From assembly GCF_039529295.1 (NCBI RefSeq), contig NZ_BAAAMN010000048.1, positions 62,001 through 126,000 of the forward strand: 64,000 nt of DNA, read 5' to 3'. Shown one piece after another: positions 8,359 to 17,604 of this stretch. A program made the translations under genes and the position numbers. The stretch comes from Yaniella flava. GTDB lineage: Bacteria > Actinomycetota > Actinomycetes > Actinomycetales > Micrococcaceae. The stretch's first letter is position 1. Each line of letters begins with the position of its first letter. The notes below the pieces were generated by a model, which was not told the origin of the DNA, ran no database searches, and saw nothing but the letters and a program-made list of their open reading frames with translations.

Positions 8359-9474
8359 CTACTCGCGTTCGTTTGGTGTTTTGGGGAGTGGAACCCGAAC
8401 CTGCAGCGAATCTGGAATATTCTTGGCCACGATCTCTTTAGTCTTTGGAATCGGGTCGCCGTCAATCTGCGCCACCAGAGGTTCTTCGAACACCATCTTG
8501 CAACTCCGGGCCTGAAACGTCGTCACCCGCGGGCTTTTCGTCTTGGGTTTCAGTGCCGCGGTGGCAACCTGAATCCAATCCACGAGATGACGCGGATCCA
8601 ACAAGGCCACGTCCAGCAAACCATCATCGATGGCCGCCTCCGGGACCATATTGATTCCCCCGGTCAAATACCCGCAGTTGGCAATCATCGCCGAACGTAA
8701 CCGGTACCGCTTCGATTCGCCATCATCCGTCGAGATCGTCACCGCATGCCGTTTGCCACGCAAATTTCGTACCCCTGCCTCGGTATAGGCTAACCATCCG
8801 GCGGCCGCCTTGAGCCGGTCCGACGTCGAATGCATAATCTCCGCGTCATAGCCGGCACCGGCAATCACCACCGACACCATGTTCTCCCGCGTCCCATCGG
8901 CATACAACATATCTAACGAAATCACATCGATGGGGCGCACCACACCGTTAAACGCAATCGAAATACACGCCTGGACGTCATTGATCGGCAAATGCAGGTT
9001 GCGCGCCAGCAAATTTCCCGTCCCCGTGGGGATAATCCCCATCTGCACGTCGCTGCTCATCAACGCTTTGGCCGCGGCACGCACCGTACCATCGCCACCG
9101 GTCACCACCACGAGCTGGGCCCCATCATCTTTGGCCCGTTGCACCGCAGCAAACCCCGAATCATCGGGATCCGTCTCATACAACTTCGGTTCAGACAGCC
9201 CAAAGAGCCCGCACGCCTGCATGACCAGCGGCATCGCCTGGTCAGTCGCAGCCTTCGACGGGTTATACACCATGGCCACACGCTTTGGCACACCCAATGA
9301 CGACGCGACCTGCGGAAGCTCATAGGCTTGCGTGAGCTGGTTCGACAGTTCAGCACGCAAGGACTCGGCACGATTGGCGCGCTCGCGAGCCTTCCGCCAG
9401 GCAACGGTAGTGATGATTGCTGCCACGATGGCGCAAACGGCCACGACGAGGAGCACAATCGTTAACGGATTCAT
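8359..9474 (-). CDS. Diacylglycerol kinase-family lipid kinase
   Basis: Membrane-associated lipid kinase with an N-terminal transmembrane helix (NPLTIVLLVVAVCAIVAAII) and a DAGK catalytic domain. Family motifs: VAMVYNPSKA, VVVTGGDGTVRAAAKALM (the GGDGT nucleotide-binding loop) and MGIIPTGTGNLLARNL. The C-terminal half has IDDGLLDVALLDP, also a family block. Related actinobacterial proteins phosphorylate diacylglycerol or other lipids. The start at 9474 is selected because TACACT stands exactly seven bases before the ATG; an upstream in-frame extension to 9597 would run into serS. Divergent from serS, as in many relatives. Confidence 0.88.
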   Translation of the reverse strand: MNPLTIVLLVVAVCAIVAAIITTVAWRKARERANRAESLRAELSNQLTQAYELPQVASSLGVPKRVAMVYNPSKAATDQAMPLVMQACGLFGLSEPKLYETDPDDSGFAAVQRAKDDGAQLVVVTGGDGTVRAAAKALMSSDVQMGIIPTGTGNLLARNLHLPINDVQACISIAFNGVVRPIDVISLDMLYADGTRENMVSVVIAGAGYDAEIMHSTSDRLKAAAGWLAYTEAGVRNLRGKRHAVTISTDDGESKRYRLRSAMIANCGYLTGGINMVPEAAIDDGLLDVALLDPRHLVDWIQVATAALKPKTKSPRVTTFQARSCKMVFEEPLVAQIDGDPIPKTKEIVAKNIPDSLQVRVPLPKTPNERE

Positions 9475-9518
9475 GTCACCAAGTGTAGGCGACACCCGGC
9501 TCGGGTAGGCTGAAGGAT

Positions 9519-10799
9519 GTGATTGACGTAAAGCATCTTGCCGAAAACCCTGACCTGTACCGCGCCTCCCAGCGAGCCCGGGAAGACGACGAATCACTGG
9601 TGGATCAGATCATCTCCGCCGACGCTGAACGTCGTGCTGCACTGCAGAGTTTCGAAAACCTGCGGGCCGAGCAAAAAGTGCTGTCCAAAAAGATTGGTCC
9701 GGCCTCCGGGGACGAAAAACAGGAGCTGTTGGCTGCGGCGAAAGAACTGTCGGCAAACGTCAAAATTGCCGAAGCTCAAGCCGACGAAAAGCAACGCGAG
9801 CTTGAGGCGCTGAACAACGTGTTCCCGAACCTTATTGCCGAGGGGATCCCGGCGGGCGGGGAAGAAAACTTCTCGGTGCTCAAAACAGTCGGCGAACTGC
9901 CCGAATTCGATTTCGAACCCCGGGATCACCTCGAACTGGGCGAAATGTTGGATGCGATCGACATGGAACGTGGTGCCAAAGTCTCCGGTTCACGCTTCTA
10001 CTTCCTCAAAGGTGTCGGCGCGCAACTCGAAATGGCGCTAACCCAGATGGGCATGGCGCAGGCCGCCGAAGCGGGATTCACCCCCATCATGACCCCGACC
10101 CTGGTGCGCCCAGAAATTATGAGCGGCACCGGTTTTAACGTCGAACACGATGACGAAATTTACCGCATCGAAAAAGACGACCTCTACCTGGTCGGCACCT
10201 CCGAGGTCGCCCTGGCCGGTTACCACGCCGATGAAATTCTGGACCTTTCCGACGGCCCGATCCGTTTCGCCGGGTACTCGACCTGCTACCGACGCGAAGC
10301 CGGCGCCGCAGGCAAAGATACCCGCGGCATCATCCGCGTCCACCAGTTCAATAAACTCGAAATGTTCATCTACACCACGGTCGAGGAAGCCGAAGCAGAG
10401 CACGAGCGCCTGTTGGCCTGGGAAGAAGACATGCTCGCCAAAATCGAAGTGCCATACCGCGTCATCGATACCGCCGCCGGCGACCTCGGACCATCAGCGG
10501 CACGAAAATTCGACTGCGAAGCATGGGTCCCAACCCAACAGGACTACCGCGAACTCACCTCAACTTCGAACTGCACCACATTCCAGACCCGTCGCCATAA
10601 CGTCCGCGAACGCCTGTTCAAAGACGATGGCAGCCGCGCCGGAACCCGCATGGCGGCAACCCTCAACGGCACCCTGGCCACAACGCGCTGGCTCGTCGCC
10701 ATCCTGGAAAACCATCAAGACGCCGACGGCTCAGTCAACGTGCCGACAGCGCTCCAGCCATACATGGGCGGCAAAACCGTATTGGAACCCGTCGCATAA
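9519..10799 (+). CDS. serS: Seryl-tRNA synthetase
   Basis: Charges tRNA-Ser in the cytosol. 426 residues with the N-terminal coiled-coil tRNA arm (about residues 25-105), then the class II catalytic core: motif 1 region TPIMTPTLVRPEIM, motif 2 CYRREAGAAGKDTRGIIRVH, and motif 3 NGTLATTRWLVAILEN. The N terminus IDVKHLAENPDLYRASQRAR matches the family and fixes the GTG start. There is no normal ribosome site; TAGGCT seven bases before GTG indicates a leaderless mRNA. Followed by a HAD hydrolase gene, the usual actinobacterial order. Confidence 0.96.
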   Translation: MIDVKHLAENPDLYRASQRAREDDESLVDQIISADAERRAALQSFENLRAEQKVLSKKIGPASGDEKQELLAAAKELSANVKIAEAQADEKQRELEALNNVFPNLIAEGIPAGGEENFSVLKTVGELPEFDFEPRDHLELGEMLDAIDMERGAKVSGSRFYFLKGVGAQLEMALTQMGMAQAAEAGFTPIMTPTLVRPEIMSGTGFNVEHDDEIYRIEKDDLYLVGTSEVALAGYHADEILDLSDGPIRFAGYSTCYRREAGAAGKDTRGIIRVHQFNKLEMFIYTTVEEAEAEHERLLAWEEDMLAKIEVPYRVIDTAAGDLGPSAARKFDCEAWVPTQQDYRELTSTSNCTTFQTRRHNVRERLFKDDGSRAGTRMAATLNGTLATTRWLVAILENHQDADGSVNVPTALQPYMGGKTVLEPVA

Positions 10800-10885
10800 G
10801 ACCGTCATCCCAGATTTCAAGACACGTTGATTCGGGTTTGCCTCTGATTCATCGCAACGTTGTCCAACATGATTGACTAGTGGTT

Positions 10886-11677
10886 ATGAATCAAAAGATG
10901 GTGTGTTTAGACGTAGACGGCACGATTGTGGATTTCGACGGTCACATGTACCCCGAAGTGCGTGCCGAAATTATGAATGTCATGGAAGCCGGGCACCACG
11001 TGCTCATCGCCACCGGGCGCGCCTTCCACGCGACCCTGCCCATCATTCGTGACATTGGACTGCACTCGGGCTACTCGGTGTGCTCCAACGGCGGTGTCTC
11101 CTTGCGCCTTGATCCAGACTTGGAAGAGGGATTTGAAATCGTTGCGCGCAGTACTTTCGACCCATCGTCGGTGCTCGATGCCTTGCGGGAGCGCATCCCC
11201 ACCGCAAAATTCGCCATCGAAGACGTTGACGGTAACTACCTTTCCACCGAACGCTTCCAGGACTTCAGCTTTGGGGTCCAGGCCAAAGGGGTCACGTTCG
11301 AAGAACTCGAAGAAGCCACCGCCGTGCGCCTGGTCGTGTTCTCTCAAGACTCATCGACCCAAGAATTTGCCTCAGCCATCGAAGCACTGGGTCTACAAGG
11401 CATTACCTACTCGGTCGGTTACAACGCGTGGCTCGATGTGGCCGGGGCCGGCGTAACCAAAGCCTCCGGACTGGATGCGCTGCGCCAAGTACTCCATATC
11501 GACGAAGCCGACACCGTAGCCATCGGCGACGGCTTCAATGACGTCGAAATGTTGGAATGGGCCGGTCGTGGCGTCGCCATGGGGCAAGCGCCCCGAGAAG
11601 TCAAGCGCGTGGCCGACGAAGTGACCGACACCGTCCACGACGGCGGTCTGGCCACCGTACTGCGCACGCTGCTCTAG
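10886..11677 (+). CDS. HAD-superfamily Cof-type hydrolase
   Basis: Second Cof-type HAD phosphatase in the window, 263 residues. Motif I is CLDVDGTI with nucleophile D9, motif II is IATGRAFHAT, and motif IV is IGDGFNDVEMLEWAGRGVAM, which retains both metal-binding aspartates. The family dephosphorylates sugar phosphates, flavin precursors or similar metabolites; nothing here fixes the substrate. Downstream of serS with 80 bases between. ATG 10886 is used; GTG 10880 in the same frame would add two residues. It ends two bases before the stop codon of the convergent SatD-like gene. Confidence 0.88.
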   Translation: MNQKMVCLDVDGTIVDFDGHMYPEVRAEIMNVMEAGHHVLIATGRAFHATLPIIRDIGLHSGYSVCSNGGVSLRLDPDLEEGFEIVARSTFDPSSVLDALRERIPTAKFAIEDVDGNYLSTERFQDFSFGVQAKGVTFEELEEATAVRLVVFSQDSSTQEFASAIEALGLQGITYSVGYNAWLDVAGAGVTKASGLDALRQVLHIDEADTVAIGDGFNDVEMLEWAGRGVAMGQAPREVKRVADEVTDTVHDGGLATVLRTLL

Positions 11678-11679
11678 TA

Positions 11680-12318
11680 CTAGTAGCCGCTATTGGACTG
11701 GATGGTGACGGCCGCACCGGTTTGGTCTAACAGCAAACTCACGGCGCTTCGGACGTCGTGCTCGGTGTTATAGAGGGAACGTTTAATGGCCTGCGATACT
11801 GCCTGGACCGTCATGTCTAACTCCTCGGCCACGCGACGCTGTTGACCGCGAACACCCGGGGTTAACTGATCAAGGACCGCCCATTCAGCGGTGGAACGAC
11901 GGGACACAATATGGCCCAGCAACTGCAAGACGCTTTGCGTATGCTGGCCGAGTTGCGTCTGCTCGACACCGCGGGGCGGCTTGGCGGCCTCGACCCGCAA
12001 CGGCACCAGCTGGCCCTGCTTGGCCGCAATCGATACGGCAAGAGCGGCGGCTTTGACGCCCGAACCGTCCAGCCCATTGCCGTTTTCAACAACCGAGCCG
12101 ACACCGATACCAACATTCCAGGTACCCAACCGCATCGCGTGCAAGGCCATCTCAACCACATGGTGTGACGACGTCAAAACCTGCTGATACATGGTCGAAT
12201 CCGCAGCCCAAGACCCGGGCAGATCTGCCCCAAGACGCTGCGCTAACTCCTTCTGTAACGCCCGCACGTTTTGTTCACTGGGCTCGGTGGTGCGCTGAGT
12301 CATCGTCACAACAAACAT
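11680..12318 (-). CDS. SatD-like protein with C-terminal helix-turn-helix
   Basis: A 212-residue conserved actinobacterial protein. The N-terminal half (FVVTMTQRTTEPSE, then EMALHAMRLGTWNVGIGVG) resembles the SatD family. The C-terminal part QQRRVAEELDMTVQAVSQAI looks like a helix-turn-helix, so a DNA-binding or regulatory role is possible. ATG 12318 is preferred over an upstream in-frame start at 12345 because AAGGAT lies at the right distance. The function of SatD-like proteins outside streptococci is not established, and I make no further claim. Confidence 0.6.
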   Translation of the reverse strand: MFVVTMTQRTTEPSEQNVRALQKELAQRLGADLPGSWAADSTMYQQVLTSSHHVVEMALHAMRLGTWNVGIGVGSVVENGNGLDGSGVKAAALAVSIAAKQGQLVPLRVEAAKPPRGVEQTQLGQHTQSVLQLLGHIVSRRSTAEWAVLDQLTPGVRGQQRRVAEELDMTVQAVSQAIKRSLYNTEHDVRSAVSLLLDQTGAAVTIQSNSGY

Positions 12319-12402
12319 GGTTCTATCCTTACACGGACCCGACACCCGAAGCGAGGAATATTAGACGGCCAAGCGTGGATGCGTTGTGGGGATGCACGAC
12401 GA

Positions 12403-12432
12403 AACGCCGCGAGACCGGAATCTCGCGGCGTT
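12403..12432 (-). terminator. Hairpin terminator downstream of ppa
   Basis: A perfect 12-bp inverted repeat (AACGCCGCGAGA, loop CCGGAA, TCTCGCGGCGTT) lies about 100 bases past the ppa stop codon and just upstream of the SatD-like gene start. Read on the minus strand the stem ends in GTTTCG, a weak T run, so termination may be only partly intrinsic. Confidence 0.6.
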
Positions 12433-12530
12433 CTACGCGTATATTGTGAGGCGACCTCAGTATTGTCTTTGGGCGAAATTGCTGAAAACCATACGAAATG
12501 CCTTCAAAATGAGGTGGTTCTCAGTTGGGC

Positions 12531-13010
12531 CTAGCCCTGGAAACGATCGATGGAAGCCTGCAGCTCAGCTTCGGCAGCCTTGCGATCCTTCCATCCTTCA
12601 GCGCGAACCCATTTGCCTGGTTCAAGATCCTTATATCGGGTGAAAAAGTGCTCGATCTCTTTGACCAGGTACTCATCGATATCGCCAATATCCTGGATGT
12701 GGTCGTAACGTTGATCAGTTGGCACGCACAGCACCTTGTCGTCCCCGCCGCCATCGTCGGTCATCGAAAAGATACCGATCGGACGGGCTTCCACCACGAT
12801 ATTGGGCAGCAACTCGAAGCCCGGCAGGTATACCATCGCATCGAGAGGATCGCCATCTTCCCCCAACGTATTATCGAAAAAACCGTAATGGGTGGGATAC
12901 GACATGGCGGTGTACAAAATGCGATCCAGGTGCAAACGACCTGTCTTTTCATTGATCTCGTATTTGACGCGCGAACCGGCTGGGATCTCAATGGTGACGT
13001 CGTGCTGCAT
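12531..13010 (-). CDS. ppa: Inorganic pyrophosphatase
   Basis: Family I soluble pyrophosphatase, hydrolysing PPi to phosphate. 159 residues, the compact bacterial size. The metal-binding signature DGDPLDAMV is intact, as are YPTHYGFFDNTLGEDG and the C-terminal EHFFTRYKDLEPGKWV. The start is ATG 13010, preceded by TGGAGA at a normal distance; an in-frame upstream ATG at 13064 has no support. It is divergent from the D-Ala-D-Ala carboxypeptidase gene, an arrangement common in actinobacteria. Confidence 0.96.
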   Translation of the reverse strand: MQHDVTIEIPAGSRVKYEINEKTGRLHLDRILYTAMSYPTHYGFFDNTLGEDGDPLDAMVYLPGFELLPNIVVEARPIGIFSMTDDGGGDDKVLCVPTDQRYDHIQDIGDIDEYLVKEIEHFFTRYKDLEPGKWVRAEGWKDRKAAEAELQASIDRFQG

Positions 13011-13174
13011 TATTTCTCCATCTGTTGGCGGTATGTCTTGCCGCGCCGAAACGATCTGACGCAAGCGTATGCTTGTTCTAAGGTTATTACGTGCACAGGC
13101 GAATCACCCAAATGTGCTCAAGGGTGCCAAGATATTAAACAGGCTAACGCGAAAAAAGTTCGACAGGTGAAACC

Positions 13175-14731
13175 ATGATGGCAGCGAAACAATCTGGACG
13201 GCGTGCCAACCGCACCCCGAAGGGTCGAAATCGCAACACCAGCTGGCTCATCGGACTGCTGATTGGAATTGTGGGCGGTGCCGGGATGGCACTGGTCTAC
13301 CCTGCGCCGAGCACCGACATCATGAAAATTCAGGCGAGAGACTGGTATCAGTCTATGCGCGACCTGGTGACGCCATCTGCCGCACCCGGTGGCGGGACAA
13401 CCGGTATGCCACAGGTTTATGCCGCCCCACCCATCGGCCTGCCACCCGAAGCTGACACCGACGAAGTCCTGGACATTGAAAACGTCTCAGAACTCGTCAA
13501 CGTCAATGCGCCGCGACCCGACACCGAGCAACTCACCCGAGCCTTGAATACAGAAATGGGGGAGCTGAACCTCAACAACAGGATGGTCGTCGTCGACGCT
13601 GCAACCGGTAACACACTCTATGACGCCGGCGGTCAAGACCAGATCGTGCCGGCCTCAACACTAAAACTCTTTACCGCCGCGACGGTGTTAGAACACCTCG
13701 ACACCGACCACCGCTTCGCCACCTCGGCTAGCTATAGCACCGACTCGGGTGTCGTTTTGACAGGTGGGGGAGACGGCCTACTGGCCACCGGCGAAGGAAC
13801 CGGTGAAACCATGGGCTACGCCGGATTGGCCGATCTCGCCGAAAAAACCTGGGACTCCATCAGCGACCAATTCTCGGCCGGTGACAACCTCACTGTCGAT
13901 GTCTGGGCCGACGTGTCACGTTACAACCAGCCATGGGTGCACCCGGGCTGGTCTGAAAGTTTGATGACCGGCGGCTGGATTTCACCGATCTACCCGATGA
14001 ACACTTTCGGCGGTTTTTACGTGAATCCGCGCACCGAAAACACTGCGGTGGAAGATGGGGCCGTACACGCCACAGCAGCCTATGCACGACACCTCACCGC
14101 ACTGGCCGAAGCCGACAGCATGAACATCGAATTCAGTTACGCGGGTCAACAAACCCGGTCCAACGATCTCGAAGCAGTCGCCACGGTGCGGTCCGCGCCA
14201 CTTGGACAACAACTGGAATATGCTATGAAGCAGTCCAACAACATGCTCTTTGAAATGTTCGGACGCGAAGCTGCGCTCGCCGCGGGCAACAGCCCAGACT
14301 TCGATGGCACCGCAGCAACCATGCAATCCACCATGGGCGACCTGGGAATTTCCACCGAAAACTTACAATTCGTCGATAACAGTGGACTCTCACCAAATAG
14401 TCGTGCCACCCTGAACTCGATGGTGCAACTGTATGACGTCATGCTCGCCGATGAGCAGTTCAGGCCGGTGTTCCACGCGCTGACCGTCGCCGGATACGAC
14501 GGCACCATGCGCAATCGGATGGCCGAAGCGCCCTACTCGGGCATCGTGCGTTCCAAAACCGGCACCCTGGAAGTTGCCAGCTCCAATGCGGGAATGACCG
14601 TGACAGCAGATGGCCGAGCACTGTGGTTTGCCGTTAACACCACAGGGGCCGGCGAAGACTATGCTGCCGCCCGAGCCGAACAAGACCGCCTCGTCCAAGT
14701 ACTGACCGACTGCGGGTGCCAAACTGAGTGA
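13175..14731 (+). CDS. dacB: D-alanyl-D-alanine carboxypeptidase / PBP4 family (S13)
   Basis: Extracytoplasmic low-molecular-weight penicillin-binding protein that trims peptidoglycan peptides. 518 residues: a basic cytoplasmic tail, one signal anchor (about residues 25-43), a linker, then the S13 domain. All three catalytic motifs are visible: SxxK as S161-T-L-K164 in PASTLKLF, SxN as S354-N-N, and KTG at K461 in RSKTGTLEVASSNAG. Two adjacent ATGs (13175, 13178) follow an AGGTGA site. It opens the conserved block dacB - metalloprotease - tilS - hpt - ftsH. Confidence 0.93.
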   Translation: MMAAKQSGRRANRTPKGRNRNTSWLIGLLIGIVGGAGMALVYPAPSTDIMKIQARDWYQSMRDLVTPSAAPGGGTTGMPQVYAAPPIGLPPEADTDEVLDIENVSELVNVNAPRPDTEQLTRALNTEMGELNLNNRMVVVDAATGNTLYDAGGQDQIVPASTLKLFTAATVLEHLDTDHRFATSASYSTDSGVVLTGGGDGLLATGEGTGETMGYAGLADLAEKTWDSISDQFSAGDNLTVDVWADVSRYNQPWVHPGWSESLMTGGWISPIYPMNTFGGFYVNPRTENTAVEDGAVHATAAYARHLTALAEADSMNIEFSYAGQQTRSNDLEAVATVRSAPLGQQLEYAMKQSNNMLFEMFGREAALAAGNSPDFDGTAATMQSTMGDLGISTENLQFVDNSGLSPNSRATLNSMVQLYDVMLADEQFRPVFHALTVAGYDGTMRNRMAEAPYSGIVRSKTGTLEVASSNAGMTVTADGRALWFAVNTTGAGEDYAAARAEQDRLVQVLTDCGCQTE

Positions 14732-14778
14732 CCAACAGCGTCGTTGGTAAAAACACTTCAACGTGATGGGATGGACCT

Positions 14779-15801
14779 ATGGAAATTTTTAAACAGCACG
14801 TCGCCGTTTCAACCGGAACAAACCTGGTGCCTCCGGGGCCACGGGTGCCCGCCACGGATGCAATCGTTGAAGCCGAAGGACTGCGAGCCGCTGCCTATTC
14901 GGCAGCTGAACACGTGGCATACCTGAGCAAATTGCCGGTCATCCAGCACTGGGACGCCACCACCGTGGCGGATGACGTCGATGTATTAGTGGTTGACCGG
15001 CCCGGTTGGATCACCGCCAACTCGGCGTCGCTGCAGGTCATGTTGGAACCAGCCATCACCCGCCTTCATGAAGCCCAACCCGAACTGGTGAAAAACATTG
15101 GCACGGGCGTGACCGCAGCATTTTCTGGTGCGCAAGTAGGCTCCGTACTGGCGTTTCTTGCCAGTAAGGTGTTGGGGCAGTTCGAACCATACGCGGCCAA
15201 AGCTGCGGAAGGTGATGCAAAGCCCCGCCTCATGCTCGTTGCACCAAATGTGATGATGATTCGTGACGAACTCAACCTCAACGCTGAAGATTTCCGCTTC
15301 TGGGTCAGCTTGCACGAACTCACCCATGTTGCCCAATTTGCTCAAGCCCCATGGTTGGCCGACCATATTTTGCAGATTGCCACCGAGTTCCTCATGACCA
15401 ACTTGCTGCCAGAATCCGAAAGTGAGTTGAACGCCGAACAGAAAACCGAGCGCTCTAAGACTTTGGAATCCCAGATCACCGCGGTGATGTCCCTGCTGGA
15501 GGGGCACGCCAATGTGATCATGGACGCGGTCGATACCACGCTGGTACCAAGTGTAAAAACCATCCGACAACGCTTTGACGCACGCTCCTCGAAGTACAAA
15601 TGGTTTAGTCAGATCCTGCGCAAGGTCTTTGGCCTCGATGCCAAGGCGAAACAATATAAGCGAGGCCAATCCTTCGTAGCGGCAGTTGTTGATCGTGTCG
15701 GAATGGAACAGTTCAACCGTGTCTGGGAAAATCCGCAGCATCTGCCAACCATGGACGAACTGCACGACGCTGATGCATGGATAACTCGAGTACTGGGCTA
15801 A
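14779..15801 (+). CDS. Zinc-dependent metalloprotease family protein (DUF2342)
   Basis: Actinobacterial DUF2342 protein, 340 residues, often named zinc-dependent metalloprotease or coenzyme F420 biosynthesis-associated protein. A zinc-binding HELTH motif is at about residue 179 in SLHELTHVAQFAQAPWL, and a second family block, SLLEGHANVIMDAVD, carries a likely third ligand (E-G-H). Substrate is unknown. It sits 47 bases after dacB and directly before tilS, the standard actinobacterial order, and is probably cotranscribed with them. No signal peptide is seen, so it is likely cytoplasmic. Confidence 0.85.
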   Translation: MEIFKQHVAVSTGTNLVPPGPRVPATDAIVEAEGLRAAAYSAAEHVAYLSKLPVIQHWDATTVADDVDVLVVDRPGWITANSASLQVMLEPAITRLHEAQPELVKNIGTGVTAAFSGAQVGSVLAFLASKVLGQFEPYAAKAAEGDAKPRLMLVAPNVMMIRDELNLNAEDFRFWVSLHELTHVAQFAQAPWLADHILQIATEFLMTNLLPESESELNAEQKTERSKTLESQITAVMSLLEGHANVIMDAVDTTLVPSVKTIRQRFDARSSKYKWFSQILRKVFGLDAKAKQYKRGQSFVAAVVDRVGMEQFNRVWENPQHLPTMDELHDADAWITRVLG

Positions 15802-15830
15802 GTAGCGTTGACGCGACCTTGAATGATCCG

Positions 15831-16949
15831 ATGACCACACAGCTGCAAGTGCCCCAAGGACCTAGGATTTGGCCGCCAACGCAAGCGTGGCCGCCAGCGG
15901 TTCATGCTGGCATCAATCAGCTCAAAGCCATGGCACACCAGTGGCGGAACGCAGACGACGACTCCACGGGGCCGATCCTAGTGGCCGTTTCTGGTGGGGC
16001 AGACTCACTGGCTCTAGCCGTTATTGCCGCCGAAACGCAGCGAACCACTGGCATCACCTTTGGCGCGATCGTGCTAGATCACCAACTACAGCACGTCACG
16101 GCCAAGGTTGCACGGCGCACCGCCGAGATTTGTGGGATGCTACGTCTTGAACCCGTGCTGACGGAACGTCTAAGCGTGACGGATCATGGAGACGGCCTTG
16201 AGGCAGCCGCACGAGAAGCCCGATACGCTGCGTTTGTGCGTTGTGCACATGAGGTCGACGCTGCCGGTGTGGTCACCGCGCATACCGCCAATGATCAAGC
16301 CGAGCAGGTGTTGCTAGGCATCGCCAGAGGCTCAGGAGCGCGCTCAATTGCTGGCATACGAAAGCAGCGTCACCATAATAGTGCTGGCTATCAGCCTATC
16401 CGCATTGGCCGTCCCATCCTGGAGCTTACCCGACAGGGGACTGAAGCCATCTGCACCTGGGCAGGCTTAAGATATTTCCAGGATCCGATGAATTTTGATG
16501 ATGATGTGGCTCGGATCCGGGTCCGCAATCATCTTCTACCGACACTGACGGATCCGAGTAGCGGGCTCGGCCCCGGTGTGTTTTCAGGTCTAACCACTAC
16601 CGCCGCGCTCGCAGCAGAAGACGCGGATCTGCTCGACGAACTTGCCGAGGAATCGTATCGTGCGCTCGCAGATGAGGAAACGCATCAGATCAGTTTTTCT
16701 CTGGCTCAATTGCGCGCGCTCAAGCCTGCCATCCTACGTCGGGTCGTGGCACGTGCTGTTCGACAATTCGATGCGCCCCAGCCGACGTCCGAACGGTTAC
16801 GTGCTGTTCAAGAGCTCATCTTCCCGCCCGTTGGTGTGGCGTCATCGGCGGGCCCAATCCAGCTGGAGGGACACGTGAGTCTCTTCCGGAAAAAAGCAAC
16901 CAACGAATATGCAAAACTATTAGTTATCTGCTCACCTCCGAGCGAGTAA
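15831..16949 (+). CDS. tilS: tRNA(Ile)-lysidine synthase
   Basis: Converts the wobble cytidine of the AUA-reading tRNA-Ile to lysidine using ATP and lysine. The PP-loop motif SGGADSLALAVIA is present in the N-terminal domain, with LDHQLQ and the conserved TAHTANDQAEQVLLGIARGSG block following. About 372 residues. The start is uncertain: ATG 15831 is used because homology begins well downstream, but an in-frame ATG at 15777 would overlap the preceding gene by 25 bases, and neither has a clear ribosome site. It is followed by hpt after 22 bases, consistent with one operon. Confidence 0.92.
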   Translation: MTTQLQVPQGPRIWPPTQAWPPAVHAGINQLKAMAHQWRNADDDSTGPILVAVSGGADSLALAVIAAETQRTTGITFGAIVLDHQLQHVTAKVARRTAEICGMLRLEPVLTERLSVTDHGDGLEAAAREARYAAFVRCAHEVDAAGVVTAHTANDQAEQVLLGIARGSGARSIAGIRKQRHHNSAGYQPIRIGRPILELTRQGTEAICTWAGLRYFQDPMNFDDDVARIRVRNHLLPTLTDPSSGLGPGVFSGLTTTAALAAEDADLLDELAEESYRALADEETHQISFSLAQLRALKPAILRRVVARAVRQFDAPQPTSERLRAVQELIFPPVGVASSAGPIQLEGHVSLFRKKATNEYAKLLVICSPPSE

Positions 16950-16971
16950 CCAGACACTATGAGGAGTGACC

Positions 16972-17523
16972 ATGAAGGCCGAAGACGTTGTAGGCGATTT
17001 AGAGTCAGTGCTACTCAGCCGCGAAGAAATTGACGAGATCGTCAAGGACTTGGCAGCCAAAATTGACCGCGACTATGAAGGTAAAGATGTCTTGCTAGTC
17101 GGTGTGCTCAAAGGCGCATTGATGATCATGGCTGACTTATCGCGAGCCATGAAATCACAAGTCACCGTCGACTTTATGGCAGTGTCCTCGTACGGTTCTG
17201 GGACGAAATCATCGGGGGTTGTGCGTATCTTGAAAGATCTCGAAGAGGATTTGATGGATCGCCACGTGCTGATTGTCGAAGATATTGTCGATTCTGGTCT
17301 GACGCTTTCATGGTTGCAAACGAACCTGAAATCTCGCGGTCCAGCTTCTGTCGAAATTGTGACCTTGTTACGTAAACCAGATGCTTTGGCCGTCGATATC
17401 GATGTGAAATACATTGGCCGTGATATCCCGAACGAGTTTGTCGTTGGATACGGTCTGGACTTCGACCAGAAATATCGCAACCTGGACGTTCTGGGCACCT
17501 TGGCCCCACACGTTTACCAGTAA
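16972..17523 (+). CDS. hpt: Hypoxanthine-guanine phosphoribosyltransferase
   Basis: Purine salvage enzyme that makes IMP or GMP from the base and PRPP. The 183-residue protein carries the PRPP-binding loop VLIVEDIVDSGLTLSWL, the N-terminal flexible-loop region DFMAVSSYGSGTKSSG, and the C-terminal GYGLDFDQKYRNLDVLG block typical of bacterial Hpt. GAGGAG five bases before ATG 16972 decides the start over GTG 16966. Its pairing with tilS and ftsH is widely conserved; here the path to ftsH is interrupted by an opposing HNH gene. Confidence 0.96.
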   Translation: MKAEDVVGDLESVLLSREEIDEIVKDLAAKIDRDYEGKDVLLVGVLKGALMIMADLSRAMKSQVTVDFMAVSSYGSGTKSSGVVRILKDLEEDLMDRHVLIVEDIVDSGLTLSWLQTNLKSRGPASVEIVTLLRKPDALAVDIDVKYIGRDIPNEFVVGYGLDFDQKYRNLDVLGTLAPHVYQ

Positions 17524-17536
17524 GGAATGCCCTCGT

Positions 17537-17572
17537 CCCGGTGGCGCCACGCTATGTTGTGACACCACCGGG
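17537..17572. terminator. Bidirectional hairpin between hpt and the HNH gene
   Basis: Inverted repeat CCCGGTGG ... CCACCGGG (17537-17544 with 17565-17572), with an inner CAC/GTG pairing, lies in the 81-base gap between two convergent genes. A CCTTTT tract follows about 10 bases downstream on the plus strand. The position is right for a shared terminator; its strength is unknown. Confidence 0.5.
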
Positions 17573-17604
17573 GTGCTGTACCCTTTTGGATTATCGTTCC
17601 GTAT

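Noticed and set aside
14986..15840. Minus-strand frame of 284 codons opposite the metalloprotease gene
   Set aside because: Shadow frame; the plus-strand protein has clear HELTH and family motifs.
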